From Verrucomicrobiota bacterium (GTDB taxonomy: Bacteria; Verrucomicrobiota; Verrucomicrobiia; Verrucomicrobiales; DEV007): 9,418 nucleotides of DNA. A program made the translations under genes and the position numbers. Below, piece by piece: positions 1 through 7,671 of this stretch; position 1 is the stretch's first letter, and each line of letters opens with the position of its first letter. The stretch is from NCBI GenBank assembly GCA_020629815.1, contig JAHDCN010000025.1, forward strand, positions 10,365-19,782, written 5' to 3'. The notes under the pieces were generated by a model. The model saw nothing but the letters and a program-made list of their open reading frames with translations, did no database searches and was not told where the DNA came from.

Positions 1-20
1 ATTTTCAATAAATCGGGACC

Positions 21-30
21 AGAGCGCTCT
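21..30. repeat. 10-bp perfect palindrome in the leader of gene 1
   Basis: The sequence AGAGCGCTCT is its own reverse complement and lies 34 bp upstream of the ATG of the large dehydrogenase gene. It could be an operator half-site or simply chance. The rest of the 64-bp leader shows no convincing -35/-10 pair and no Shine-Dalgarno sequence, so the promoter is probably further left, outside the window. Confidence 0.2.
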
Positions 31-64
31 AGCGTTTTGGTCGGTAATCCGTCACAGTATTTCC

Positions 65-3000
65 ATGATGTGGCGATTGCTGATTGCGCTTGGCTTTCTC
101 GGTCTTGGTTTCGAAACCGTTTCGGCCCGACCTTCGGAAGGTCCCGTCCGGGTTTTGTTTCTCGGGCACGAGAAGGCCCATCATAATTCGAATGCTTACT
201 ATCCTATGCTGGCGCAGGCGCTGGGACAGGAGGCAATCTATTTTGATTATGTGACCAAAGTTGAGGAGGCATTTGATGATGCGAGCTACCTCGATCTTTT
301 CGACGCGGTTCTGCTGTATGCCAATCACGAGCAGATCAGTCCGCAACAGTGGCAGAATCTGAAGGTCTTTGTCGAACAGGGTGGGGGATTTATTCCGGTG
401 CACTCGGCGAGCGCCTGTTTCACCAATGAGCCGGAATTCGGAAAGCTCGTTGGCGGGCGTTTTGACCGGCACAAGTCTGCCATTTTTCGGCCGAAGACCG
501 TGCAGCCCAATCATGGAGCTGTGGAGAATCTTACCAGCTTTGAGGCCTGGGATGAGACCTATGTGCATCGTGATCACAATGCCGATGGACGCACGATTTT
601 GCAGGTGCGCGAGGTTGCCGAATCTGGTGACAATATTACGGATCCAGAGCCTTGGACCTGGGTGCGTGAGCAGGGAAAGGGCCGCGTGTTTTATACTGCC
701 TCGGGGCATGATGAGCGGGTTTGGTCTCAGGATGCATTTCACCAGTTGTTGAGGCGGGGAATTCTCTGGGCAGTTGGCGAGAAACGGCGAGCAAGCTATG
801 AGGCGTTTCTGAAAAACCGAACTCCGCTGCAATACCAAAAGGCCGATAATATTCCCAACTACGAGAAGCGCTCCGAGCCTTTGCCTAAGCAGAAACCGCT
901 GACGCCAAAAGACAGTCTCGACTACACTCAGGTGCGAGCCGGGTTCGATATGACCCTGTTTGCAGCGGAGCCGGATATCGTGAATCCGATCTCGTTTGCC
1001 TGGGACGAGCGCGGCCGAATGTGGGCAGCGGAGACAATCGATTACCCGAATGAAGTGAAAGACGGAACCGGGGAGGATCGAATTAAAATCCTCGAAGACA
1101 CCGATGGTGACGGCCTTGCGGACAAAGTAACCGTTTTCGCCGATGGACTGAATATCCCGACTTCACTGACGTTTTGGAACGGTGGTATCATCGTGGCGCA
1201 GGCACCGGATTTTCTGTTCCTGAAAGATACCGATGGTGATGATAAAGCGGATGTTCGTGAGGTTCTGTTTTCCGGATGGGGAATCAATGATACTCACGCC
1301 GGACCATCGAACCTCCGCTACGGAATCGATAACTGGATCTATGGAGCGATTGGCTATTCCGGTTACAATGGGGAAGTGGACGGGAACTCGCAAAAGTTCG
1401 GTTCCGGAATTTTTCGCTTTCGTCCCGACGGGTCAAAGATCGAGTTTCTGCATCAGTTCAACAACAACACCTGGGGGCTCGGTTTCAATGCGGCGGGTGA
1501 TGTGTTTGGCTCCACAGCGAACCGAAACCCGGCTTTCTTCGGTGGCTTTCCCCAGACTGGATACCCGGATGGGGAAAAAGGTATGAGTGCCAAAATGATC
1601 GCCGACGATTTGGCGATTCATCCGATCACAAAGAACATTCGTCAGGTCGATGCCTTCGGGCAATACACGGCCGGGGCGGGCTACGCGCTCGCGACATCCC
1701 GGAATTTTCCCGAGCGTTGGCGCGACCGGATGGCCTTCATTGGCGGGCCGACCGGCAATTTGCTCGGCATGTATGAGAACACTCGCAACGGCACGGGATA
1801 CGCAGCCACCAATCGATCCAATCTCGTCGCCAGTGCCGATGAGTGGTTTTCCCCCGTAGCCGCCGAGGTCGGCCCCGATGGCAACCTGTGGATGGCGGAT
1901 TGGTACAATTTCATTATTCAGCACAATCCGGTGCCGCGTCCTGACTTTGGTGGCTATCAGGGCGAGAATGGCAAGGGCAATGCGCACATCAATCCCAACC
2001 GGGATCGCCAACACGGCCGAATCTACCAAATCAAATGGCAGGGGGCGAAGGACTCTACGATTCAGTCTTTGGAGGGTGCGGATGATGAAGCGCTGATTGC
2101 TGCGTTGGGTCACTCCAATCAATTTTGGCGAATGACCGCTCAGCGTATTTTGGTTGCGGAGAGACGAACGGAAAGCGTCGGCCGACTGAGGGAGTTAGTT
2201 AGTGGCGGCGGCATTCACGGCAGCCATGCCCTGTGGACATTGGAAGGGTTGGGCGAGTTGGATCATGCGACTCATCAGCTGGCTTTGCTGAAAGATGATC
2301 CGGTTTTGAAACGCAATGCGATTCGAGCGATACCGAATTCTGATGAAGGTATGAAGCTGTTTTTCGACACCGCCGTGGTGCAGGACAAAGAACCTCTGGT
2401 GCGACTTGCGGCTTTTGCCAAGCTTGCCCATTTTCCAAACCGGGAGGCTGTGGAACGGGCCGCGAGGGAGTTGATCAAACAGAAAGCGAATGTGGAAGAT
2501 GAATGGCTCAGTGTTGCTCTTCGGGCGAGCGGTGCTGGCATGGTGAAAAGAGGGCCACCCAAAGTCGTCGGCCCCAATTTGCTGAGCAACGCTTCATTTG
2601 AGAATCTGGATGATCAGGGCAATCCCGCTCAGTGGAAGGTTCACACCTATTCCGGCGAGGCGGAGTATGGGGTCGATCCCAGAATTGCCCGCACCGGCAA
2701 AAACAGTGTCTGGGTTTCCTCGGACAAAGGCGCCGACTTCAGTTGGTCGACCGGGGTAAAAGTGAAAAAGAACACAGACTACCAACTGACCGGCTGGGTC
2801 CGAACCTCTCGTGTCCTCGGCGCGCGCGGTGCGCAAATGAATGCCCACGAAGTGCAGAATCAACCCCGGGGATCACGAACCAATGCCTTCAATCGGGGCA
2901 ACCCGAAGTGGCAGAAAGTGCAGGTTGTTTTCAGCTCGATGGATCGCGATCGATTGACCATTAACTGTTTGTTTGGAGGTTGGGGGAAATCGACCGGCAA

Positions 3001-3355
3001 GGCTTGGTGGGACGATGTCGAGCTGCGCGAAGTGGAGTATGAAATGGTCGAACAGAGCGAACCGGAATTGACCGATGGAGATGCGGTTCGCGGAGAGAAA
3101 CTTTTCCATGAGCATCAGATCGCTGCCTGTAGTCGCTGTCACATGGTCGGTGGAAAAGGCGGGGCGATTGGGCCGGCTCTCGACGGAATCGCTACACGGA
3201 AAAAAGAGGACTACATTCTCGAAAGTCTCGTCGATCCCGGTGCAACGATCGCGGAAGGGTTTCAGGCAGAGGTGTCACCAATGCCGCCGATGGGAGTGTT
3301 GCTGAAGCCGCAGGAGCTCGCCGATGTGATGGCGTATCTGATGACACTGAAATAA
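65..3355 (+). CDS. ThuA / PVC-type membrane-bound dehydrogenase / heme-binding (cytochrome c) multidomain protein
   Basis: Exported protein of 1096 residues. A hydrophobic signal peptide (about 1-21, VSA before the likely cut) is followed by a ThuA-like domain (about 26-238; VLFLGH, GGGFIPVHSA, ASGHDERVW). A beta-propeller of the Pirellula/Verrucomicrobium membrane-bound dehydrogenase type (about 286-660) comes next and carries two calcium-loop-like motifs, DTDGDGLAD (345) and DTDGDDKAD (388). HEAT-like helices (about 668-825) lead to a carbohydrate-binding-type jelly roll (about 838-990, SNASFE to WWDDVEL). The C-terminal cytochrome c domain has CSRCH at 1022-1026 and a probable Met axial ligand in PMPPMG (1073 or 1076). 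From family knowledge, it probably oxidises a sugar or polyol in the periplasm and passes electrons through its own heme; the substrate is not evident. The ATG at 65 or the adjacent one at 68 could start it, and neither has a clear ribosome site. The frame is intact. Confidence 0.93.
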   Translation: MMWRLLIALGFLGLGFETVSARPSEGPVRVLFLGHEKAHHNSNAYYPMLAQALGQEAIYFDYVTKVEEAFDDASYLDLFDAVLLYANHEQISPQQWQNLKVFVEQGGGFIPVHSASACFTNEPEFGKLVGGRFDRHKSAIFRPKTVQPNHGAVENLTSFEAWDETYVHRDHNADGRTILQVREVAESGDNITDPEPWTWVREQGKGRVFYTASGHDERVWSQDAFHQLLRRGILWAVGEKRRASYEAFLKNRTPLQYQKADNIPNYEKRSEPLPKQKPLTPKDSLDYTQVRAGFDMTLFAAEPDIVNPISFAWDERGRMWAAETIDYPNEVKDGTGEDRIKILEDTDGDGLADKVTVFADGLNIPTSLTFWNGGIIVAQAPDFLFLKDTDGDDKADVREVLFSGWGINDTHAGPSNLRYGIDNWIYGAIGYSGYNGEVDGNSQKFGSGIFRFRPDGSKIEFLHQFNNNTWGLGFNAAGDVFGSTANRNPAFFGGFPQTGYPDGEKGMSAKMIADDLAIHPITKNIRQVDAFGQYTAGAGYALATSRNFPERWRDRMAFIGGPTGNLLGMYENTRNGTGYAATNRSNLVASADEWFSPVAAEVGPDGNLWMADWYNFIIQHNPVPRPDFGGYQGENGKGNAHINPNRDRQHGRIYQIKWQGAKDSTIQSLEGADDEALIAALGHSNQFWRMTAQRILVAERRTESVGRLRELVSGGGIHGSHALWTLEGLGELDHATHQLALLKDDPVLKRNAIRAIPNSDEGMKLFFDTAVVQDKEPLVRLAAFAKLAHFPNREAVERAARELIKQKANVEDEWLSVALRASGAGMVKRGPPKVVGPNLLSNASFENLDDQGNPAQWKVHTYSGEAEYGVDPRIARTGKNSVWVSSDKGADFSWSTGVKVKKNTDYQLTGWVRTSRVLGARGAQMNAHEVQNQPRGSRTNAFNRGNPKWQKVQVVFSSMDRDRLTINCLFGGWGKSTGKAWWDDVELREVEYEMVEQSEPELTDGDAVRGEKLFHEHQIAACSRCHMVGGKGGAIGPALDGIATRKKEDYILESLVDPGATIAEGFQAEVSPMPPMGVLLKPQELADVMAYLMTLK

Positions 3356-3359
3356 CCGT

Positions 3360-3406
3360 AGACCATCTCACCAGTTAAACCGCCGTTTTCACCGGTGAAA
3401 TGGTCT
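3360..3406. terminator. Hairpin between convergent genes (probable bidirectional terminator)
   Basis: Two 18-nt arms, 3360-3377 and 3389-3406, pair at 15 of 18 positions around an 11-nt loop; the outer seven pairs (AGACCAT/ATGGTCT) are perfect. It lies between the stop of the dehydrogenase gene and the stop of the opposing secretin-like gene, touching the latter by one base. No U-tract follows on either strand, so it is not a textbook intrinsic terminator. The right arm overlaps a separate 14-bp perfect palindrome, TTTCACCGGTGAAA (3387-3400), which could alternatively be a protein-binding site. Confidence 0.55.
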
Positions 3407-4227
3407 TACTCACCCGACACATCGACCCGGACAAACGTGAGCAGGATCGGGTCTTTCGCATTCTCCAGTTTCGGCTGCCCGAGGCGTGACGTTCCCAGCA
3501 GCGCATAGGTTCCCGGATTCAGCTGAACTTGAGTCGTGAACTTGGAGGTTTGAAAATGAGGTAGCTCCACACTCATCTCTGTATCACCGGCGACCGTGAC
3601 ATGCTTGGTATTCGCAGCTTGCTGAACCAACTCGGGTGCGAGGTTGAGGTCTACGGTGCCATCCGCTCCCAGCACCGGGTCGACTTCCAGTGTGGAACCG
3701 ACGTTTCTGGTCTCGAAAGCGGTTGGCGTAGGCGGAATGATCTTCATCTCCAGATCGGTAGTCATCTCCCTGCCTTCACCATCTTTGTCTTTGGCATTTT
3801 TCTTTTGGGGGACTTGCCCTAGCGGCGGATCAAACTCGGTGGGGTAAATGTGTTCATGAATCGCCTCGGCTTTGGCGCGCTGACCGCTGCGAGCGGAAAT
3901 GATCTGGGTTTCCACCAGTTTGGCGTCACCTGCCTTCAGCCACGTCTGAACCTCCCGGCGAAAGCCGGACGCATCGGTCAGAAGAGGGTTTTCGAAAATC
4001 CAGTCGCTGGCTTGCTGCGCTTCGACTTCGATCCACTCGACGATCACGTGCATGCCGGATGGCAGCTTCATCGCCGCGGCTTCGGCCTTGGCCTTGTTCA
4101 CGATCCGGTCTTCGATTTGCTTTTTTACTTTGGCTTCGAACTGCTTCGTGTCGTCATCCTGCGCCCCGATCCAGGGAGTAATGGAAAAGGCGGCGATAAT
4201 TGCGAAGAAAGACCGATAATCGTTCAT
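3406..4227 (-). CDS. Short exported secretin-like protein (type II/III secretion secretin C-domain related)
   Basis: 273 residues from the ATG at 4227, chosen because it begins a good signal peptide (FFAIIAAFSITPWIGA, cut near 22) and is preceded by AGGA, though with very short spacing; a further-upstream TTG at 4275 is less likely. Residues about 25-100 are helical and charged. Residues about 105-270 resemble the Verrucomicrobial secretin-like domain: SARSGQRAKAEAI, IYPTEFDPP, TAFETRNVGSTLEVDPVLG, TVDLNLAPEL, then a FTTQVQLNPGTYALLG strand pair and a final ILLTFVRVDV strand. Full secretins are far longer and carry several N-domains plus a complete beta-barrel. This one lacks them, so a pore is unlikely and an envelope structural or adaptor role is an inference. 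It is transcribed divergently from the protease pair. The secretin relation is moderately sure; the function is unknown. Confidence 0.8.
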   Translation of the reverse strand: MNDYRSFFAIIAAFSITPWIGAQDDDTKQFEAKVKKQIEDRIVNKAKAEAAAMKLPSGMHVIVEWIEVEAQQASDWIFENPLLTDASGFRREVQTWLKAGDAKLVETQIISARSGQRAKAEAIHEHIYPTEFDPPLGQVPQKKNAKDKDGEGREMTTDLEMKIIPPTPTAFETRNVGSTLEVDPVLGADGTVDLNLAPELVQQAANTKHVTVAGDTEMSVELPHFQTSKFTTQVQLNPGTYALLGTSRLGQPKLENAKDPILLTFVRVDVSGE

Positions 4228-4304
4228 TTCCTGACCATAAATCAGAAGCGATTCGTAACTCCAGAAAAAAAGCAACGGCGCAGAGATGACGCCTGTGAGA
4301 AACG

Positions 4305-4332
4305 TTGACTTTGGAGCCCGAAACTTTACAGT
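4305..4332 (+). promoter_or_regulatory. Candidate sigma70-type promoter for the protease pair
   Basis: TTGACT (4305-4310, 5 of 6 to the -35 consensus) is separated by 16 nt from TACAGT (4327-4332, 4 of 6 to the -10 consensus). It sits in the 167-bp divergent region 4228-4394 and would give a leader of roughly 55 nt before the ATG at 4395. No equally good promoter was found for the opposite-strand secretin-like gene. Apart from this candidate the region shows no clear operator or RNA structure. Confidence 0.5.
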
Positions 4333-4394
4333 TTGCTGCTCCTGCGGCGATTTCGAGACAAGTCAGTTTATCGGCGTCGCTTACCTGCAAATCT

Positions 4395-6089
4395 ATGAAA
4401 AATCAGTTTCTCCGGATTGGCGTCCGGCCCTTTTTTTGTGCCACGGCTCTGGCATCGATCGCGCTGCTTTCAGAAAGCGTTACCGCTCAACAGAAAGCTG
4501 ACCCGGCCCAGTCGGCAGCACCTAATTCGGAGGCCGTTCAGGCGGACATATCCGAGATCGACATGGACGCGATTGTCCGGGTCGAGGTGGAAACCAAGCA
4601 ACCTAATTACCGGGTGCCCTGGAACATTGGCGGCATGAGTAGTGGTAATGGCACCGGCTTCCTGGTCGCTCCCAATCGTTTCCTGACCAATGCCCACGTG
4701 GTGAGTAACTCCCGATTGATCTATATCAAAAAAGTTTCTGATCCGACCGAATACAAAGCAAAGGTGATCCACATCGCTCACGACTGCGATCTGGCTATGC
4801 TCGAGCTGGAATCCGGTGCTGAATTTGAAAAAGGTTTTGAAGGCATCAAGCCACTGTTCATTGGTGGGATTCCCAAATTGAATACCACCGTGATCGCCGT
4901 GGGTTACCCCATTGGTGGTGACCGAATCTCTGTCACTCGCGGTGTGGTTTCGCGGATCGACTTCCGAACCTATTCGCATTCCAGCGTTGATAACCACCTT
5001 TCGATTCAGGTGGATGCCGCGATTAACCCGGGTAACTCAGGTGGTCCGGTTTTGCAAAATAATCAGGTAGTGGGAGTTGCCTTCCAGGGATACTCCGGCT
5101 CGGTGGCGCAGAATACCGGCTACATGATTCCGGTGCCGGTGATTGAGCGTTTTCTCAAAGACATCGAGGATGGCTCTTATGATCACTACGTGGACATCGC
5201 GACAAGCACGCTGAATATGCTCAACCCGGCTCAACGTATCGCTCTCGGATTGCCGGAGGATGGAGTCGGCGTGATGGTTTGTGAAGCTGATGCCGCTGGC
5301 TCTGCGGGTGGTGTTTTGGAAACCGGAGATGTGCTTCTGTCGATCGACGGTTATTCGATTGCCGCCGACGGATTCATCGAGATCGAAGGAGAGCGGGTCG
5401 ACTTGAATGAGATCATCGAGCGGAAATATGCTGGCGATACGGTGGACCTCGAAATCTGGAGAGATAAAAAACGGGAAACGCTGACCCTCGAGTTGAAGCG
5501 TTTCATTCCTTATCTGATTCAGGCCAATCAATATGACAAACTGCCGCAGTTTGTGCTGTTCGCCGGACTGCAGTTCCAGCCGCTGGATCGAAGCATGATG
5601 TCTTCTCATGGAGTGAAGGACCTCTCGACTCGCTACTACTACTCGCAGTTCAGTCAGGACGAAATTTACCGCAAGCGTCCACAGCCAATCGTGCTTACCG
5701 CTGTCTTACCCGATCAAGTGAATACCCACATCGCCGGATACACAGAGAAGGTGATCGACACCGTGAATGGTAAAAAAATTCGGGTGCTACAGGATGTCTA
5801 CGATGCCCTCTACGAAGACTACTCCGAAGAAGGCAAAGAGGACTTCCATGTCATTCGTTGCATAGGCGAGGGTAGACCGCTGGTGCTGAAGCGCGAAGAT
5901 GCGGATGTGGCTCACGACCGGATCAAAGCGAAATACAACGTCGGATTCGATCACTTCATTGAAGAAACCGACATCATGGAACTGAAAGATCTCTTTGAGT
6001 TGGAAGAAGACGAAGACGAGGAAAAAGACGCAGAGAAGGCGGACGATAAGAAAGAGCCGAAGAAAGCGGAAGCGAAGAAAGCCGCGTAA
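4395..6089 (+). CDS. Deg/HtrA-type periplasmic serine protease with PDZ domain, active paralog
   Basis: 564 residues from the ATG at 4395, where a signal peptide starts (ATALASIALLSESVTA, cut near 31). The upstream in-frame TTG at 4305 is better read as a promoter -35 element. The trypsin-like domain (about 55-260) has a complete triad: His101 in LTNAH, Asp132 in HDCDLAML, Ser215 in NPGNSGGPV. A PDZ domain follows (about 280-370, GDVLLSIDG), then a second PDZ-like domain (about 384-515; QFVLFAGLQFQPL, VIDTVNGKKI) of the kind seen in plant Deg9-like proteases. The end (about 537-564) is an acidic then lysine-rich tail. Family role: ATP-independent degradation of misfolded exported proteins. 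It is followed after 46 bp by a full-length paralog that has lost its active site, and both are probably read from the promoter at 4305. No Shine-Dalgarno sequence is visible. Confidence 0.92.
   Translation: MKNQFLRIGVRPFFCATALASIALLSESVTAQQKADPAQSAAPNSEAVQADISEIDMDAIVRVEVETKQPNYRVPWNIGGMSSGNGTGFLVAPNRFLTNAHVVSNSRLIYIKKVSDPTEYKAKVIHIAHDCDLAMLELESGAEFEKGFEGIKPLFIGGIPKLNTTVIAVGYPIGGDRISVTRGVVSRIDFRTYSHSSVDNHLSIQVDAAINPGNSGGPVLQNNQVVGVAFQGYSGSVAQNTGYMIPVPVIERFLKDIEDGSYDHYVDIATSTLNMLNPAQRIALGLPEDGVGVMVCEADAAGSAGGVLETGDVLLSIDGYSIAADGFIEIEGERVDLNEIIERKYAGDTVDLEIWRDKKRETLTLELKRFIPYLIQANQYDKLPQFVLFAGLQFQPLDRSMMSSHGVKDLSTRYYYSQFSQDEIYRKRPQPIVLTAVLPDQVNTHIAGYTEKVIDTVNGKKIRVLQDVYDALYEDYSEEGKEDFHVIRCIGEGRPLVLKREDADVAHDRIKAKYNVGFDHFIEETDIMELKDLFELEEDEDEEKDAEKADDKKEPKKAEAKKAA
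6003..6086 (+). repeat. Low-complexity Glu/Asp then Lys/Ala-rich tail coding region
   Basis: Purine-rich stretch (GAA/GAC/AAG/AAA codons) encoding the last 28 residues of the protease, acidic first (EEDEDEEKD) and basic last (KKEPKKAEAKKAA). It is likely disordered. Because of its composition the +1 frame is also open and rich in Lys/Arg, but that reading is a by-product and not a gene. Confidence 0.6.
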
Positions 6090-6135
6090 AACCGGGAAGC
6101 GAACCTCTCTTTTCACCCAAACAATTTTACCTGAT

Positions 6136-7638
6136 ATGTTACCAAACAAATTCACCCACTCGATTACCGCGCTGGTTGCAGTAATCGCATTCGGACTCAC
6201 CGGCCTGGCTGAAGCGCAAAAGGCGGCGAGTTCGCCGGAGAAGTCCATCGTGCGAGTCAACGCGACGTTGCAAAGCTACAACTTTCTTCGCCCCTGGGAA
6301 AAAGGCGCACCGACTCCCCGGCGGGGACTGGGTGCCGTGATCGGAAAAAACCGCGTGCTGATCACAGCTGAAATGTGTGCCAACTCGACCTATCTTGAAT
6401 TGGAACACCCCTCTTCCGGTGCCAAAGTTCCGGCCAAAATTGTTGGTCTGGATCACGAGGCAAACCTGGCGCTACTGGAGCCCGCCAACAGCAGCTCCGG
6501 CGTTTTCGACGGACTGGTTCCGCTGAAACTCGACCCGTCTGTGGTGGCTGGTGAGAAGATCGATGTCTGGCAAATTGAAGACAACGGCAGCGGCGTCACG
6601 ACTGAGGTGGAAGTCCTGCGCGTAAACGTCGGAACCTATCTCGTGCCCGGCTCTGTTTTCCTGCTCTATCAGGTGAAGGGATCGCTGCAATCACGCGTGA
6701 ACAGTTTCACACTGCCGGTGGTAAAGAACGGCAAGCTTGCCGGCATGTTGCTGAGTTACTCCTCCAAGGAACAGACAGCGAACATTCTTCCGACACCAAT
6801 GATTCAGTCCTTTCTCGCCGATTTGGAAGATGGTGAATACAAAGGATTCCCGACCCTCGGGGTGGCCATTGCTCAGACACTGGATGAACAACTTCGGGAG
6901 TTTGCCGGGTTGAAGAAAGAGCAGGGCGGTATCTTCGTGCGCAGCGTAGCAAAGGATAGCTCCGCAGATGAAGCCGGCTTGAAAGAGGGCGACGTTATCG
7001 TCAAGATTGCCGGTAAGTCCATCGATGCCCGTGGCAACTACGACGATCCCAAGTATGGCAAGCTGAGCTTCTCCCATCTGGTTCGCGGTGGCGCGGAAGT
7101 TGGTCAAAGCCTTCCCTTTGAAGTCATCAGGGATGAAAAACCTCAGACCATTGATGTGAAGCTGAGCCGGAGAAAACCGGAAGACTTCCTGATCGATCCC
7201 TACATGTATGATCGTGGGCCGAAGTTTGTCATCTTTGGTGGAATGATTTTTCAGGAGCTCACATTGCCCTACCTCGAAAGCTGGGGTGGCGACTGGGTAT
7301 CCCGGGCTCCGTTCCAGTTGGTTTACGCCAATGCGAACCCGGAGAAGTATGAAGAAGAAGGTCGCGAGAAACTGGTTTTCCTCAGCAACGTTCTGAAAAC
7401 ACCATCAACACTCGGTTACGAGGGGATCAATTCCGCCGTGGTCACCAAAGTGAATGGCAAAGATATCAAGAACATCAAGGACCTCCACTCCGCTCTGGAA
7501 GAGCCGCCGGAGAACGAGATTCATGTCATCGAGTTTGAAAGTTTCCCGAAGATTCTCTACGTGCACGACAAAGCATCGCGTGCTGTGAATCAGCAGCTGA
7601 TCCAGTACGGAATCAGCCAGATGGAGCGACTCGAGTGA
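6136..7638 (+). CDS. Deg/HtrA-like pseudoprotease with PDZ domains (inactive paralog of the upstream gene)
   Basis: 500 residues from the ATG at 6136, which opens a signal peptide (SITALVAVIAFGLTGLAEA, cut near 27). It aligns with the upstream protease over its whole length. The protease-like domain (about 35-235) has lost the active site: NRVLITAE puts Glu79 where His is expected, HEANLALLE puts Asn110 where Asp is expected, and NPGNSGGPV has become SRVNSFTLPV, keeping a Ser (190) but not the oxyanion glycines. The PDZ domain (about 240-347; DEAGLKEGDVIVKIAGKSI) is intact. The C-terminal domain (about 362-495; GGMIFQELTLPYL, WGGDW, FLSNVL, LGYEG, VTKVNGKDI) closely matches the second PDZ of plant Deg9-type proteases. 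It has no charged tail. Inferred role: substrate binding, scaffolding or regulation of the active partner, rather than cleavage. The intact frame argues against a decaying pseudogene. Confidence 0.9.
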   Translation: MLPNKFTHSITALVAVIAFGLTGLAEAQKAASSPEKSIVRVNATLQSYNFLRPWEKGAPTPRRGLGAVIGKNRVLITAEMCANSTYLELEHPSSGAKVPAKIVGLDHEANLALLEPANSSSGVFDGLVPLKLDPSVVAGEKIDVWQIEDNGSGVTTEVEVLRVNVGTYLVPGSVFLLYQVKGSLQSRVNSFTLPVVKNGKLAGMLLSYSSKEQTANILPTPMIQSFLADLEDGEYKGFPTLGVAIAQTLDEQLREFAGLKKEQGGIFVRSVAKDSSADEAGLKEGDVIVKIAGKSIDARGNYDDPKYGKLSFSHLVRGGAEVGQSLPFEVIRDEKPQTIDVKLSRRKPEDFLIDPYMYDRGPKFVIFGGMIFQELTLPYLESWGGDWVSRAPFQLVYANANPEKYEEEGREKLVFLSNVLKTPSTLGYEGINSAVVTKVNGKDIKNIKDLHSALEEPPENEIHVIEFESFPKILYVHDKASRAVNQQLIQYGISQMERLE

Positions 7639-7660
7639 TCGGATCATATACCGATCATTC
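7633..7660. terminator. Hairpin between convergent genes, covering the pseudoprotease stop codon
   Basis: GAGTGATCGG (7633-7642) and CCGATCATTC (7651-7660) form a 10-pair stem with one G-T wobble and a perfect inner 7 bp (TGATCGG/CCGATCA), around an 8-nt loop. The TGA stop of the pseudoprotease (7636-7638) lies inside the stem. The opposing gene ends at 7672. No U-run follows on the plus strand, so it is a probable rather than certain terminator for either strand. Confidence 0.5.
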
Positions 7661-7671
7661 ATTGGGTGTGC

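Noticed and set aside
29..838. Long minus-strand open frame under the ThuA part of gene 1
   Set aside because: It lies antisense to a well-supported domain and its protein shows no recognisable motif.
1433..2122. 229-codon minus-strand open frame within gene 1
   Set aside because: It is antisense to the propeller domain, shows no domain signature, and is expected by chance at this base composition.
3850..4308. Plus-strand open frame opposite the secretin-like gene
   Set aside because: It is the reverse reading of a better supported gene with a signal peptide, and its protein has no motif.
5995..6135. In-frame upstream extension of the pseudoprotease, Lys/Arg-rich
   Set aside because: It overlaps the charged tail of the upstream protease in another frame, and its composition follows from the purine-rich repeat. 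The signal peptide at 6136 fixes the start.
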